Shown: piece by piece, positions 52,580-62,008 of the stretch
Layout: every line of letters begins with the position of its first letter
Position numbering within the stretch: position 1 is the stretch's first letter
NCBI GenBank assembly: GCA_965197675.1
Contig: OZ240221.1
Coordinates: forward strand, 1-64,000
DNA: 64,000 nt
Direction of reading: 5' to 3'
From: G965197675 sp965197675
Lineage (GTDB): Bacteria; Chloroflexota; Dehalococcoidia; Plut-88900
Translations under genes and position numbers: made by a program
Notes under the pieces: model-generated
The model's database searches: none
Told to the model about the DNA's origin: nothing
The model's input: the letters and a program-made list of their open reading frames with translations, nothing else

Positions 52580-54349
52580 ATGAAGTATCTTCTCAGATTG
52601 CTGACTTTTCTTCGTCCTTACAAGAAACGCATAGTAGCTACTTACGTTGTGCTCTTGATATCTACCCTACTGTCGTTGGCGCTGCCCCGGTTGTTGGGAA
52701 ACGCGATCGATAGGATTCAGGAGCAAGGCGAGCTTAGCTACTTGATTCTGGTGGCTGTAGGTGTGTTGGGCTTCAGCCTGGCTTACGGAATATTTCTCTA
52801 TTTTCAGCGATATCTGGCAGAAGCCATATCCTACAGGGTTGCCTACGACCTGAGAAACTCCCTTTACAACCACCTCCAGTACCTCAGCTTCTCTTACTAC
52901 GACAAACAGCAAACTGGGCAGCTGATGTCCAGGGCTACTGCAGACATTGAAGGCGTGCGTATGTTTGTGAGCTTCGGGATCATTCGGCTGGTGTATATGA
53001 TCGTTCTCTTTCTGGCCATCAGCATTCTTCTGCTGACCACCAGCTGGAAGATGGGATTGATCACCTTGGCAGCTGTACCTTTGGTTTCTATCCGAGCTAC
53101 TTATGTGCGGCGACGTCTAAGAGCACTTTGGCGAGACATCCAGGAGATTACAGGTCAGATGGGAGCGGCGGTTCAGGAGAATCTGTCTGGGGCCAGGGTA
53201 GTAAGGGCTTTCTCTCGGGAAGAATACGAGATCGATAAATTTTCATATCGAGCCCAGGATCTGGCTGACAAGGTCGTACACGCCGAGAGAGTCCATGCCT
53301 CCAACTCTCCCCTCATGAACTTCATTTTTGCCATGATAATGGGCGCAATTTTGTGGGTTGGCGGGCGAGAGGTCATTCAGGGCAACATCACATCGGGTGA
53401 GTTGACCCAGTTCATCTTCTATCTGATGATGCTGGCCCAGCCGGTAAGAGTCGTGGGATGGGTCATCAATCTCTTCGCCAGGGCCGCCTCTTCCGGGGAG
53501 CGAATATTCCAGATTCTTGACACACAGTCAGCCATTCAGGAGCGACCTAGAGCGGCGACTTTGCAAGACGTCAAGGGACACGTGGAGTTTCATAAAGTCA
53601 ACTTCACATACGACTCTGGTGGCCCCACTCTCAGCGATATCGACTTCGATGTTCAGCCTGGGCAGGTGGTGGCCCTGCTTGGCTCCACCGGTAGTGGAAA
53701 GAGCACTGTAGTCCACTTGATACCCCGCTTTTACGATATCACCGGTGGCTCCATCACCATAGATGACAAGGATGTCAGGGATATAACTATCAAGTCCCTG
53801 CGTCGGTCGATAGGGATAGTGCAGCAGGATGTCTTCCTTTTTTCGGATACCGTTAAAAACAACATAGCCTACGGAGCTTTCAACGCTTCGATGGAAGAGA
53901 TAGAGAGGGCTGTGGAGGCAGCTCGGCTTACCGATTTCATTAACTCTCTATCCCAAGGCTACGATACTTGGGTGGGCGAACGGGGAATAACCCTCTCTGG
54001 GGGTCAAAAACAGCGAGTAGCCATTGCTCGTACTCTGCTCATGAACCCACCTATTCTAATTATGGATGACTCTACAGCCAGTGTGGACACAGAAACGGAG
54101 ATGCTGATACAGGAAGCTCTCAAGGAGCTAATAAAGGGGCGTACAACCTTCATTATCGCCCAGCGTATGAGCACGGTGAGAAACGCCGACCTCATCCTGG
54201 TGCTTGAGGAAGGAAGGATAGTCGAACGAGGGACTCACACTCAGCTTCTTCAGGACGGAGGAATCTATCGGGAGATATACGAGCTCCAACTGAAGCCTCA
54301 GAACGTCTTAGTCGAGGCTGGCGCAGAGCCATCGTTAACAGACTCATGA
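52580..54349 (+). CDS. ABC exporter half-transporter, degenerate-site subunit
   Basis: 589 residues: six-helix membrane domain then ATPase domain. Walker A GSTGSGKST near 368, signature LSGGQKQR near 472. The Walker B is followed by Asp instead of the catalytic Glu (ILIMDDSTASVD) and the H-loop His is Gln (IIAQRMSTV), so its own ATP site cannot hydrolyse normally. Stop overlaps the next gene's start by four bases. Forms a heterodimer with it, as in BmrCD or TM287/288. Exports a lipid, drug or peptide; substrate unknown. Confidence 0.93.
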   Translation: MKYLLRLLTFLRPYKKRIVATYVVLLISTLLSLALPRLLGNAIDRIQEQGELSYLILVAVGVLGFSLAYGIFLYFQRYLAEAISYRVAYDLRNSLYNHLQYLSFSYYDKQQTGQLMSRATADIEGVRMFVSFGIIRLVYMIVLFLAISILLLTTSWKMGLITLAAVPLVSIRATYVRRRLRALWRDIQEITGQMGAAVQENLSGARVVRAFSREEYEIDKFSYRAQDLADKVVHAERVHASNSPLMNFIFAMIMGAILWVGGREVIQGNITSGELTQFIFYLMMLAQPVRVVGWVINLFARAASSGERIFQILDTQSAIQERPRAATLQDVKGHVEFHKVNFTYDSGGPTLSDIDFDVQPGQVVALLGSTGSGKSTVVHLIPRFYDITGGSITIDDKDVRDITIKSLRRSIGIVQQDVFLFSDTVKNNIAYGAFNASMEEIERAVEAARLTDFINSLSQGYDTWVGERGITLSGGQKQRVAIARTLLMNPPILIMDDSTASVDTETEMLIQEALKELIKGRTTFIIAQRMSTVRNADLILVLEEGRIVERGTHTQLLQDGGIYREIYELQLKPQNVLVEAGAEPSLTDS

Positions 54350-56133
54350 GCACGCAGGCTTTACCCAGCGGTAACGACCGCAACGTAGAAGAAATAGGCG
54401 CTACCCTATACAACCAGCGAGTGCTGGTCAAGCTCTTCTCATATCTGGAGTCTAACAAGTTAGAGGTAATGGTAGCTGTTCTGGGCATGGTGCTGCACAC
54501 CTTCAGCGTGGCGGCAGCACCTTGGTTAGTGTATATAGCCATAGATGCTATTACAGAAGAGGATATTAACAAGCTGAGCTGGGTTGTAGCCGTATTCGGT
54601 GCCAATGCGCTCTTGGGGTGGAGCACCAACTACATCCAGTTGATCTTCATGGCCAAGGTGGCGCAGTCGGTGATGTACAGGCTTCGAACCCAGCTTTTCA
54701 CTCATCTTCAGCGACTGTCCCTCAGCTTCTACGATCGTAACTCTGTGGGCAGGATTATGTCTCGTATTCAAAACGACGTGCTGCAACTCGAAGACTTTCT
54801 CACCGAGGGAGTGATGGCTGGTGGCGACCTACTCGTGCTGGGAGCTACGGTGGTGGCCATGCTGTTGCTGGATGTACAGTTGGGCCTTATTACTCTGGTG
54901 GTCATGCCTCTCTTAATCGTGTCTCTCTACTGCTGGCAAAAGTACGCTAAGCCGGTGTTTTTGAAGGCGCGAAGGGCCATCTCAGCAGTAAATGGCGCCC
55001 TTCAGGAGAACATCTCCGGGGTCAGGGTGGTGCAAAGCCTCGGGCGAGAAGAGTTGAATATGCAAAACTTCGATGAGCTGAATAAGCAGCACCTTCAGTC
55101 CGGCCTTCAAGCGAGCCGGTTGTCTGCGGGCGTGGCACCCGGCGTGGAATTATTAAGCGCTATTGCGATCGCTCTGGTCATCATATTCGGAGGACGAGAG
55201 GCACTGGACACGGAGAGCACCCTGGAGATAGGTATTCTGGTAGCCTTTGCTCTATACATCCAGAGATTTTTCGAACCCGTGCGTAACTTGACCATGGAAT
55301 ACACCATGATACAGCGAGCCATGGCGGCTGGGGCTCGCGTGTTCGAGTTGATGGACGTGTCGCCGGACATAAAGGATGCGCCAAACGCCAAAGAACTGTC
55401 TTCGGTAAGAGGAGAGATCAAGTTCGAACATGTAAGCTTTAGCTACTCTGAGGACGTAGAGGTTCTCCACGACATCGATCTTCACATTACCCCAGGAGAG
55501 ATGGTAGCGCTGGTGGGTCCTACAGGGGGCGGCAAAAGCACCCTGGTGAGCCTACTGCCCAGACTGTACGAAGTAACAGAAGGCAGGATCACCCTTGATG
55601 GGAACGATATCCGCGACGTATCTCGGATGTCCTTGTCCAAGCACGTATCCATGGTTCTCCAGGACCCGTTTCTGTTCTCGGGCACCATTAGGGAGAACAT
55701 TCGCTACGGAAGGCTGGATGCATCGAACGAGGAGATAGAGGAGGCTGCCCGAATAGTAGGTGCCGACGATTTCATTAGAAAGCTGGAGAATGGGTACGAT
55801 AATCTGCTCCAAGAAAGGGGCGTGAACCTCAGCGTAGGTCAGCGTCAGCTTATAAGCTTTGCGAGAGCCCTATTAGCCAATCCCAGGATACTGATCCTAG
55901 ATGAGGCCACAGCCAACATCGATACTCAGACGGAGCGAGTGATCCAGGATGCCCTGGCGCGGCTGCTGCGAGGCCGTACTTCCCTCGTCATAGCCCATCG
56001 GCTGTCTACCATTAGGAATGCTCCACGGATTCTGGTAGTGGATGACGGGCGGATAGCCGAAAGTGGCGACCACCAGGAGCTATTAAGTAAGAATGGGCTT
56101 TATGCCCGCCTGTACTCGATGACTTATCACTAG
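54346..56133 (+). CDS. ABC exporter half-transporter, catalytic-site subunit
   Basis: 595 residues. Walker A GPTGGGKST, Walker B with the Glu (ILILDEATANID) and H-loop His (VIAHRLSTI) are intact, but the signature is LSVGQ rather than LSGGQ. That signature faces the degenerate Walker site of the partner, so both changes fall in the same composite site, exactly the asymmetry of heterodimeric exporters. The N-terminal 25 residues are extra. Cytoplasmic membrane. Confidence 0.94.
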   Translation: MSTQALPSGNDRNVEEIGATLYNQRVLVKLFSYLESNKLEVMVAVLGMVLHTFSVAAAPWLVYIAIDAITEEDINKLSWVVAVFGANALLGWSTNYIQLIFMAKVAQSVMYRLRTQLFTHLQRLSLSFYDRNSVGRIMSRIQNDVLQLEDFLTEGVMAGGDLLVLGATVVAMLLLDVQLGLITLVVMPLLIVSLYCWQKYAKPVFLKARRAISAVNGALQENISGVRVVQSLGREELNMQNFDELNKQHLQSGLQASRLSAGVAPGVELLSAIAIALVIIFGGREALDTESTLEIGILVAFALYIQRFFEPVRNLTMEYTMIQRAMAAGARVFELMDVSPDIKDAPNAKELSSVRGEIKFEHVSFSYSEDVEVLHDIDLHITPGEMVALVGPTGGGKSTLVSLLPRLYEVTEGRITLDGNDIRDVSRMSLSKHVSMVLQDPFLFSGTIRENIRYGRLDASNEEIEEAARIVGADDFIRKLENGYDNLLQERGVNLSVGQRQLISFARALLANPRILILDEATANIDTQTERVIQDALARLLRGRTSLVIAHRLSTIRNAPRILVVDDGRIAESGDHQELLSKNGLYARLYSMTYH

Positions 56134-56157
56134 GGGCTTTCTTTGCCGCTGGGTAGA

Positions 56158-56622
56158 TTAGGTCTTGCTCTTTCCTCTACTCGATGCGCTACTTTTTGGC
56201 CTCTTAGCTGGGCCGCTCTTTGCCTTTGAAGCAGTCTTCGTCTTGCCTGCAGATGCCTTGGGTGATTTTGTAGCTTCTGCTGCTGGCGACTCCGCGATAG
56301 CTTCTTTTTTCGCAAGCTCCTCAGCTGATGTGGACACGGCCACTACAGTGGAGCTTTCCAGCTCAGAGGTTTCTTGTGTATCTGCATATTCGGGAGCTTC
56401 CATAGACGACGTGGGCTTTGCAAGCTCCTGGGGTGCCGTTGTCTTGGCAGTCTCGGCACCGGTAGGGGTAGCAAGCATCTCTTTGTACAAGCCTGTGCGG
56501 TTAAGCTCCTTCTCCCATTGTCGGTCCTTCCACCACAGGTACATGATCCCAGTAGCCACTGACGCTATACCGGTGAAGGCGATGAATCCGATCAGAGCGA
56601 AGAGTTTACCCAATATCCTCAT
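56158..56622 (-). CDS. Putative membrane-anchored protein with Lys/Ala/Ser-rich tail
   Basis: 154 residues. One N-terminal hydrophobic segment (about 7-29, LFALIGFIAFTGIASVATG), a short charged stretch (WWKDRQWEKELNRTGLYKE), then a low-complexity acidic part and a strongly basic C-terminus (KSPKASAGKTKTASKAKSG). The tail resembles nucleoid- or DNA-binding low-complexity tails. No family recognised. Encoded downstream of ruvB. Confidence 0.6.
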   Translation of the reverse strand: MRILGKLFALIGFIAFTGIASVATGIMYLWWKDRQWEKELNRTGLYKEMLATPTGAETAKTTAPQELAKPTSSMEAPEYADTQETSELESSTVVAVSTSAEELAKKEAIAESPAAEATKSPKASAGKTKTASKAKSGPAKRPKSSASSRGKSKT

Positions 56623-56668
56623 ATTACCCGCCTCTTCCTTTCTTTTCTATAGCCCCCTAGATGGAAAG

Positions 56669-57700
56669 CTACCGCCATAATTTCGCTTGCTTGACCTCTT
56701 CGTTGGCTTGGTAGGGCAGTCCCAAATGTTCATAGGCCAATCGAGTAGCCACTCGACCCCTTGGTGTGCGACCTAAGAACCCTAGCTGGAGGAGGTAAGG
56801 CTCGTAGATATCCATAATGGTATCTGGCTCCTCACTTATGGAGGCAGCCAGGGTATCCAAGCCAACCGGTCCACCATCGTATTTCTCTATGATCGTCTTG
56901 AGTACCTTATGGTCAATGTCATCCAATCCCAAACTGTCTACTTCCAGTCTTTCCAGCGCCTCGCCAACTACTGGGCCTGTTACAGTTCCCTGTGCCATAA
57001 CCTCGGCGTAGTCGCGCACTCGTTTCAGGAGCCTGTTGGCCACCCTAGGAGTACCCCTGGCCCGCCGAGCTATCTCTTCCAGCCCCACTTCCACCACGGC
57101 AACTCCCAGGATCTGGGCCGACTTGCGAATGATTTCCCTTACGTCCTCTTCTTGATAGAAGTCCAGCCTGTAAACGGAGCCGAAACGGTTCCTCAACGGG
57201 GCGCTCAGGAGAGCATATCTAGTAGTGGCCCCGATGAATGTAAAACTCGGCAGCTTTAGCCTGATGCTGCGTGCTCCGGCACCCTTTCCGATAATGATGT
57301 CCAGAGAGAAGTCCTCCATTGCTGGGTACAGCACCTCTTCGACAGTTCTGTTCAAACGATGGACCTCGTCGATGAACAGAATGTCGTCCTTTTTCAGGTT
57401 GGTTAGTATGGCGGCCAGGTCCCCTGGTCGCTCTATGACCGGGCCGGAGGTGGTCTTTATGTTGACTCCCATCTCAACCGCTACGATGTTGGCGAGGGTG
57501 GTCTTGCCTAAGCCGGGAGGGCCGTACAAGAGGATGTGGTCTAGGGCCTCCCCGCGTTTCTTGGAGGCGGCGATGGATATCTCCAGATTGCCTTTAACCT
57601 TGTTCTGGCCTATGTAGTCCTTCAGAGACTTGGGCCGGAGACTGGTATCTAGAACCACGTCCTGTTCTTGGGACTTGGCCGATATTACTCGCTCAACCAT
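56669..57700 (-). CDS. ruvB: Holliday junction branch-migration ATPase RuvB
   Basis: 343 residues. LRPKSLKDYIGQNKVKGNLE start, Walker A GPPGLGKTTLANI, Walker B FIDEVHRLN, sensor and VEEVLYPAMEDF, GATTRYALLSAPLRNRF with its arginine finger, and a C-terminal winged helix (PYLLQLGFLGRTPRGR) are present. Hexameric motor with RuvA. An extended -10 (TGCTATAAT) lies at 57730-57722 on this strand. Confidence 0.97.
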   Translation of the reverse strand: MVERVISAKSQEQDVVLDTSLRPKSLKDYIGQNKVKGNLEISIAASKKRGEALDHILLYGPPGLGKTTLANIVAVEMGVNIKTTSGPVIERPGDLAAILTNLKKDDILFIDEVHRLNRTVEEVLYPAMEDFSLDIIIGKGAGARSIRLKLPSFTFIGATTRYALLSAPLRNRFGSVYRLDFYQEEDVREIIRKSAQILGVAVVEVGLEEIARRARGTPRVANRLLKRVRDYAEVMAQGTVTGPVVGEALERLEVDSLGLDDIDHKVLKTIIEKYDGGPVGLDTLAASISEEPDTIMDIYEPYLLQLGFLGRTPRGRVATRLAYEHLGLPYQANEEVKQAKLWR

Positions 57701-57816
57701 GGCTTTTTAACCCTTGGGGATATTATAGCAGAGGGACTTGAAATAATCTGAGACATTGGTTAAAGTTTGTAACCTGGTTCAGAACTAACCGATTATGGAA
57801 GAAGGGATATCCCCCC

Positions 57817-57846
57817 TTGACACTAAAATCTGTGGGTTCCTATAAT
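57817..57846 (+). promoter_or_regulatory. Promoter of the yceD-rpmF-fab operon
   Basis: Perfect TTGACA (57817-57822) and perfect TATAAT (57841-57846) with an 18-base spacer; start about 45 bases before the yceD start codon. Confidence 0.8.
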
Positions 57847-57896
57847 GGCTCCGATTATCTTATGCGATCTCGCGCAGCAAGGCACATAGGGGTCCG

Positions 57897-58427
57897 GTGC
57901 AATTTAACGTTTCTCAGCAGTTGAAGGGCCCTGTTGGGGCCATTAAGACCTACCACGTCGAGGATGAGGTCTCCTACCCTGGTGCACCGGGACCGGTATC
58001 CATAGAAGGTACTATAACTTTGATGAAGACTGATGCGGGTATACTAGCATCAAGTTCAGTGAACACATTAGTGCCATGCACCTGTGTACGCTGTCTCTCT
58101 TCCTTTTCCGAAAGGGCCCACGTTGTTTTAGAGGAGGAATATATTCCAGTTGAGGAGACGCCTGATGCTTCTACTCGCACGGCGTTGGAGATGGAAGGAC
58201 TGGCAATCAATGCTCAACGCATTCTTGACATGGAACCTGCAGTGAGAGAATATATCATTCTCAGCATCCCTATGAAGCCCCTCTGCAAACAAGATTGTGC
58301 CGGCCTTTGCCCATCGTGCGGAGTCAACCTGAACGAAATATCCTGTTCGTGCCCTGAGCATTCTGCCTCCCCTAAAGCCGAGGGACCTATAGCACTGTCG
58401 AGCCTCAGAGACCTCAAAACAGCCTGA
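57897..58427 (+). CDS. yceD: YceD/DUF177 family protein
   Basis: 176 residues, GTG start with AGGGG before it. CVRCLSSFSERAHVVLEEEY and a C-terminal CKQDCAGLCPSCGVN zinc-like cysteine set identify the family, whose members are nearly always encoded beside rpmF and have been linked to 23S rRNA processing. 21 bases before rpmF. Confidence 0.9.
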   Translation: MQFNVSQQLKGPVGAIKTYHVEDEVSYPGAPGPVSIEGTITLMKTDAGILASSSVNTLVPCTCVRCLSSFSERAHVVLEEEYIPVEETPDASTRTALEMEGLAINAQRILDMEPAVREYIILSIPMKPLCKQDCAGLCPSCGVNLNEISCSCPEHSASPKAEGPIALSSLRDLKTA

Positions 58428-58448
58428 TCGAAAGGAAACAGCAAACTC

Positions 58449-58625
58449 GTGGGAGCACTACCTAAACGTAAGACGAGCAAAGCAAGGAAGGGCAAGCGAC
58501 GGGCTCATCACGCGATGGCTAAGCTCAACCTAGTCCCTTGCCCTCGCTGTCACAGCAACAAGTTGCCACACCGTGTGTGCCCTACCTGCGGCACATATGC
58601 AGGTCGAGAAATTTTACAAGTGTAG
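58449..58625 (+). CDS. rpmF: Ribosomal protein bL32
   Basis: 58 residues, too short for most ORF filters. GTG GGA GCA CTA gives MGALPKRKTSKARKGKRRAH, then CPRCHSNKLPHRVCPTCG, the four-cysteine zinc-ribbon form of bL32. Ribosome binding sequence AAGGAAA upstream. Structural component of the 50S subunit. Confidence 0.95.
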   Translation: MGALPKRKTSKARKGKRRAHHAMAKLNLVPCPRCHSNKLPHRVCPTCGTYAGREILQV

Positions 58626-58634
58626 AGACGGACG

Positions 58635-59561
58635 ATGTCAAAAACGGTTACGGATACTGAAAAGGCTTTCATCTTCCCCGGCCAAGGCTCACAAACCGTA
58701 GGAATGGGAAGATATCTTTACGATGCGTCGCCATCAGTTCGAAGAATCTTCGAGGAGGCCGATGAAACGCTGGGGTTCCCCCTTACAAAACTCTGCTTCG
58801 AAGGGCCCCAAGACGAGCTCACTCTTACCTATAACGCTCAACCCGCCATATTCACGGTAAGCGTCGCTGGGTTGACATACCTAAACGAAACATCGGAGCA
58901 GTTCCGAGACAATCCAGCGTACGTAGCCGGTCACAGCCTGGGAGAATACTCCGCCCTGGTGGCGGCGGGAGCGATGAAGTTCGTAGACGCCCTGCCGCTG
59001 GTGAGAGAGCGAGGAAGATTGATGCACCAGGCCAACTCCATATCTCCAGGGGGAATGGCCGCCATCATCGGCTTGGATGAAGTCACCACCGAGGAGATAT
59101 GCCAACATACTGGCACTCAGATCTCCAATATTAACTCTCGAGAGCAGATTGTTATCAGCGGCCCCAAAGACAAACTACCAACAGCGTTGGACATGGCTAT
59201 GGCCCGAGGCGCCAAGAAGGTAGTGCCGCTGGCAGTTAGCTCGGCCTTTCACTCCAGCTTGATGGAGCCGACCGTCGAAGGGATGTCGAAAGCGCTGGAG
59301 ACTGCCCCGCTATATGAACCCAGAGTGCCTGTCGTTGCCAACAGCAGCGCCGAACCCGTAACCACGGTAGAGGGACTCAAGAAGGAGTTGCTCTGGCAGC
59401 TGTGTCATTGTGTTCAATGGCTGCGGTCAGTGGAGTTCATGATTGGCTCGGGCGTATATACCTTCGTAGAAATAGGACCAGGAAAGGTGTTGACCAGCTT
59501 GGTTAGACGGATCAACTCGGATGTAAAAACCCTAAATCTGGGGGACATTCTGTCTGAGTGA
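58635..59561 (+). CDS. fabD: Malonyl-CoA:ACP transacylase
   Basis: Loads malonyl groups on ACP. 308 residues: FPGQGSQTVGMG, active-site serine in AGHSLGEYSALVAAG and SAFHSSLMEP with the catalytic His. plsX and fabH, usual neighbours between rpmF and fabD, are missing here. Confidence 0.96.
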   Translation: MSKTVTDTEKAFIFPGQGSQTVGMGRYLYDASPSVRRIFEEADETLGFPLTKLCFEGPQDELTLTYNAQPAIFTVSVAGLTYLNETSEQFRDNPAYVAGHSLGEYSALVAAGAMKFVDALPLVRERGRLMHQANSISPGGMAAIIGLDEVTTEEICQHTGTQISNINSREQIVISGPKDKLPTALDMAMARGAKKVVPLAVSSAFHSSLMEPTVEGMSKALETAPLYEPRVPVVANSSAEPVTTVEGLKKELLWQLCHCVQWLRSVEFMIGSGVYTFVEIGPGKVLTSLVRRINSDVKTLNLGDILSE

Positions 59562-59598
59562 TTGCAGATAATCCGTCTAAAGGCTGTGTGAAGGTTCA

Positions 59599-60351
59599 GT
59601 GACTCGAGACCTCTCTGGGAGAGTGGCCATTGTTACCGGCGGCTCCCGTGGTATAGGTAAAGCGATAATACTGGAGTTGGCCCGTGCTGGGGCATCCATC
59701 GTAATCGCCGGTGTTAGTGATTCCTCGGATACACAAGCTCGGGTAAAGGAGATACAGGCAAAGAAGGATGGATTATTAGTTGTCAAGACTGATGTAACGT
59801 CGACTAAAGATGTTACCAGCATGGTGAACGCCTCCTTGGAGCGCTTTGGTCATATCCATGTTTTGGTAAACAACGCAGGAGTCAACAGGGATGCCCTGCT
59901 CCTTAGGATGAAAGACGAAGATTGGGACACAGTGCTGAACACCAATTTGAAGGGCAGCTTTCTTTGTACGAGAGCTGTGCTTGGACACATGATCAAGGAG
60001 CGTTGGGGAAGAATTATCAACATATCGAGCGTGGTGGGGATTGCCGGCAACGCCGGGCAAGCCAACTATACGGCCGCCAAGGCCGGGCTGATAGGCTTGA
60101 CCAAGACCACCGCTAGAGAGGTTTCGTCCAGGGACATTACCGTCAATGCGGTAGCTCCTGGGTTTATAGAGACGGAAATGACTGATAAACTGAGTCAGCA
60201 AATTAGAGATCGGGTGATTCAGCAGATTCCGCAAAAGCGATTTGGTTCGCCTGAAGACGTTGCCCACGTAGTTGCGTTTCTGGCATCCCCCGAAGCTGGA
60301 TACATAACGGGACAGGTTTTGAACGTAGATGGTGGTATGCTGATGGCCTAG
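59599..60351 (+). CDS. fabG: 3-oxoacyl-ACP reductase
   Basis: NADPH-dependent SDR, second step of fatty-acid elongation. 250 residues: VTGGSRGIGKAIILEL, NNAGVNRDALLLRM, catalytic Ser (NISSVVGIAGN) and YTAAKAG (Tyr and Lys present), and a C-terminal GYITGQVLNVDGGM. GTG start. Confidence 0.95.
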   Translation: MTRDLSGRVAIVTGGSRGIGKAIILELARAGASIVIAGVSDSSDTQARVKEIQAKKDGLLVVKTDVTSTKDVTSMVNASLERFGHIHVLVNNAGVNRDALLLRMKDEDWDTVLNTNLKGSFLCTRAVLGHMIKERWGRIINISSVVGIAGNAGQANYTAAKAGLIGLTKTTAREVSSRDITVNAVAPGFIETEMTDKLSQQIRDRVIQQIPQKRFGSPEDVAHVVAFLASPEAGYITGQVLNVDGGMLMA

Positions 60352-60365
60352 GAGATTTGAGAACA

Positions 60366-60776
60366 ATGGTCGACCCGCGACGGCAAGCGCGCATGACTGC
60401 TCTACAGATACTTTACGAAGGCGATGCTGTCGGGCACGGAGTGGACGAGATTCTGAAGAGGACAAAAGAAGAAGGTACGCTACCCGAAAGTGCGTTAGAG
60501 TTCGCCAGCCATCTGGTAAAGGGGGTGCTGCAGAACAAGAAAACAATTGATGAAACCATTCAAAAGTACGCGCCCAACTGGCCCGTGGAGCAGCTGGCCA
60601 TCATCGACAGAAACATATTGCGGATGGCGATATACGAGTTAACCTGTGACAAAGAAACCCCTCGTAAGGTTGTGATAAACGAAGCGGTGGAGCTTGCCAA
60701 GCACTTCGGAAGCGATAGCTCTCCGAAGTTCGTAAACGGAGTCCTGGGCACGGTTATGGGAGATACCGTTACATGA
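60366..60776 (+). CDS. nusB: Transcription antitermination factor NusB
   Basis: 136 residues from ATG 60366 (AGGAG eleven bases before; a TTG at 60357 is too close). PRRQARMTALQILYEGD and VVINEAVELAKHFGSDSSPKFVNGVLG are the NusB signature. Part of the rRNA antitermination complex. Sits between fabG and acpP, an unusual place. Confidence 0.93.
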   Translation: MVDPRRQARMTALQILYEGDAVGHGVDEILKRTKEEGTLPESALEFASHLVKGVLQNKKTIDETIQKYAPNWPVEQLAIIDRNILRMAIYELTCDKETPRKVVINEAVELAKHFGSDSSPKFVNGVLGTVMGDTVT

Positions 60777-60830
60777 TGCAATACTTACGCTTTTTAGTTT
60801 CGAGACGAGAGGTGACCAAGGAGAAAGAAT

Positions 60831-61091
60831 ATGAGTCTAGTATACGATAGGGTAAGCAAAATAATAGTCGACCAGTTGGCGGTCGACCACTCGGAGGTGA
60901 ACGCATCGGCCTCCTTCGTTGATGATCTCAATGCTGACTCTCTTGATCTAGTTGAGCTAATAATGGCCCTGGAAGAGGAGTTCAGCAGTGGAGATACCAA
61001 GCTGGAGATATCCGACGAGGATGCAGAAAAGATACTTACCGTCCAAGACGCCGTGGACTACATCAAAGAGCAGGGCATCGAAGACTCATAA
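60831..61091 (+). CDS. acpP: Acyl carrier protein
   Basis: 86 residues, acidic four-helix carrier. DDLNADSLDLVELIMALEEEF carries the DSL serine that receives 4'-phosphopantetheine. ATG with AAGGAGAA before it. Last gene of the cluster. Confidence 0.95.
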   Translation: MSLVYDRVSKIIVDQLAVDHSEVNASASFVDDLNADSLDLVELIMALEEEFSSGDTKLEISDEDAEKILTVQDAVDYIKEQGIEDS

Positions 61092-61402
61092 ACTGACATC
61101 GCGTTCTTCTCCCTCTTTGATCTCGCTCTGATCTAGAGCCACTTTCTTGTACCCCGGTCATGTGGTCTGGAGCCTTCCTTCCCTGCTTGTGATTGGATTC
61201 AGATTGACATGAGTGATATACTTCACATAACATAAGACATAAGTCGTTCGAAAACAAAACTGCTGCCGACACTAGATTGATATCGGATATTTGGGATTAA
61301 GCCCGCCTGAAATAATTGACAAAAATGCCAGCCTCCATGTCTTGTCACCTCCCATCCGTCCATTAGCGTACTCCCACTCCATCCGGTCCATCGGAGGTTC
61401 CA
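61092..61402. other. Gene-free stretch before the uracil-DNA glycosylase gene
   Basis: 311 bases. It contains TTGACA at 61204-61209 with a weak -10 candidate TAACAT at 61228, and a second TTGACA near 61318; either might drive the downstream genes. No ORF, repeat or RNA structure was recognised. Confidence 0.4.
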
Positions 61403-61999
61403 TTGTTTGAGCTAAGGGATGTTCATTCATCTGTATCAACATGCGAGAAGTGCGGACTTTGCAAGACCCGCACCCATGCGGTCCCCGGGGAGGGACCGGA
61501 TAATGCAGAGATTATGTTCATCGGAGAGGGTCCTGGCTTCCATGAAGACCAGCAAGCGCGCCCCTTCGTAGGCCCGGCAGGAAAGTTTCTGGACGAGTTG
61601 TTGGCAAGCATCGGGTTGAAGAGGTCTGATGTCTATATAACCAACGTAATCAAGTGTAGGCCTCCGGGCAATCGAGACCCGTTGTCGAGTGAGATAGATG
61701 CATGCAAAACATGGCTGGACAAGCAGTTGGAGCTGATAAAACCCAAAATGGTAGTTACTTTGGGCAGATACTCTATGGCTAGGTACTTCTCCAACCAGAC
61801 TATTAGCAAAGTACACGGGACAGCCAAAAAGAGTGGCGACTTCACAGTTTTCGCTATGTATCATCCAGCCGCCGCCTTACACCAGCAGTCCCTTCGAAAC
61901 ACCATAATCGAGGACATGAAGAAGATTCCATCGTTGCTGACTAGGGCTGACCAGCTTCCCGAAGAGGAGCATGAACCAGAGCAGCTGTCGATGTTTTAG
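61403..61999 (+). CDS. Type-4 uracil-DNA glycosylase
   Basis: 198 residues, iron-sulfur UDG. Cys pairs in CEKCGLCKTR plus later cysteines (IKCRPPG, DACKTWL) hold the [4Fe-4S] cluster; GEGPGFHEDQQARPFVGPAG is the uracil-binding motif and AMYHPAAALHQ the C-terminal motif. Removes uracil from deaminated DNA. TTG start. Confidence 0.93.
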   Translation: MFELRDVHSSVSTCEKCGLCKTRTHAVPGEGPDNAEIMFIGEGPGFHEDQQARPFVGPAGKFLDELLASIGLKRSDVYITNVIKCRPPGNRDPLSSEIDACKTWLDKQLELIKPKMVVTLGRYSMARYFSNQTISKVHGTAKKSGDFTVFAMYHPAAALHQQSLRNTIIEDMKKIPSLLTRADQLPEEEHEPEQLSMF

Positions 62000-62008
62000 G
62001 ACTTAAAT

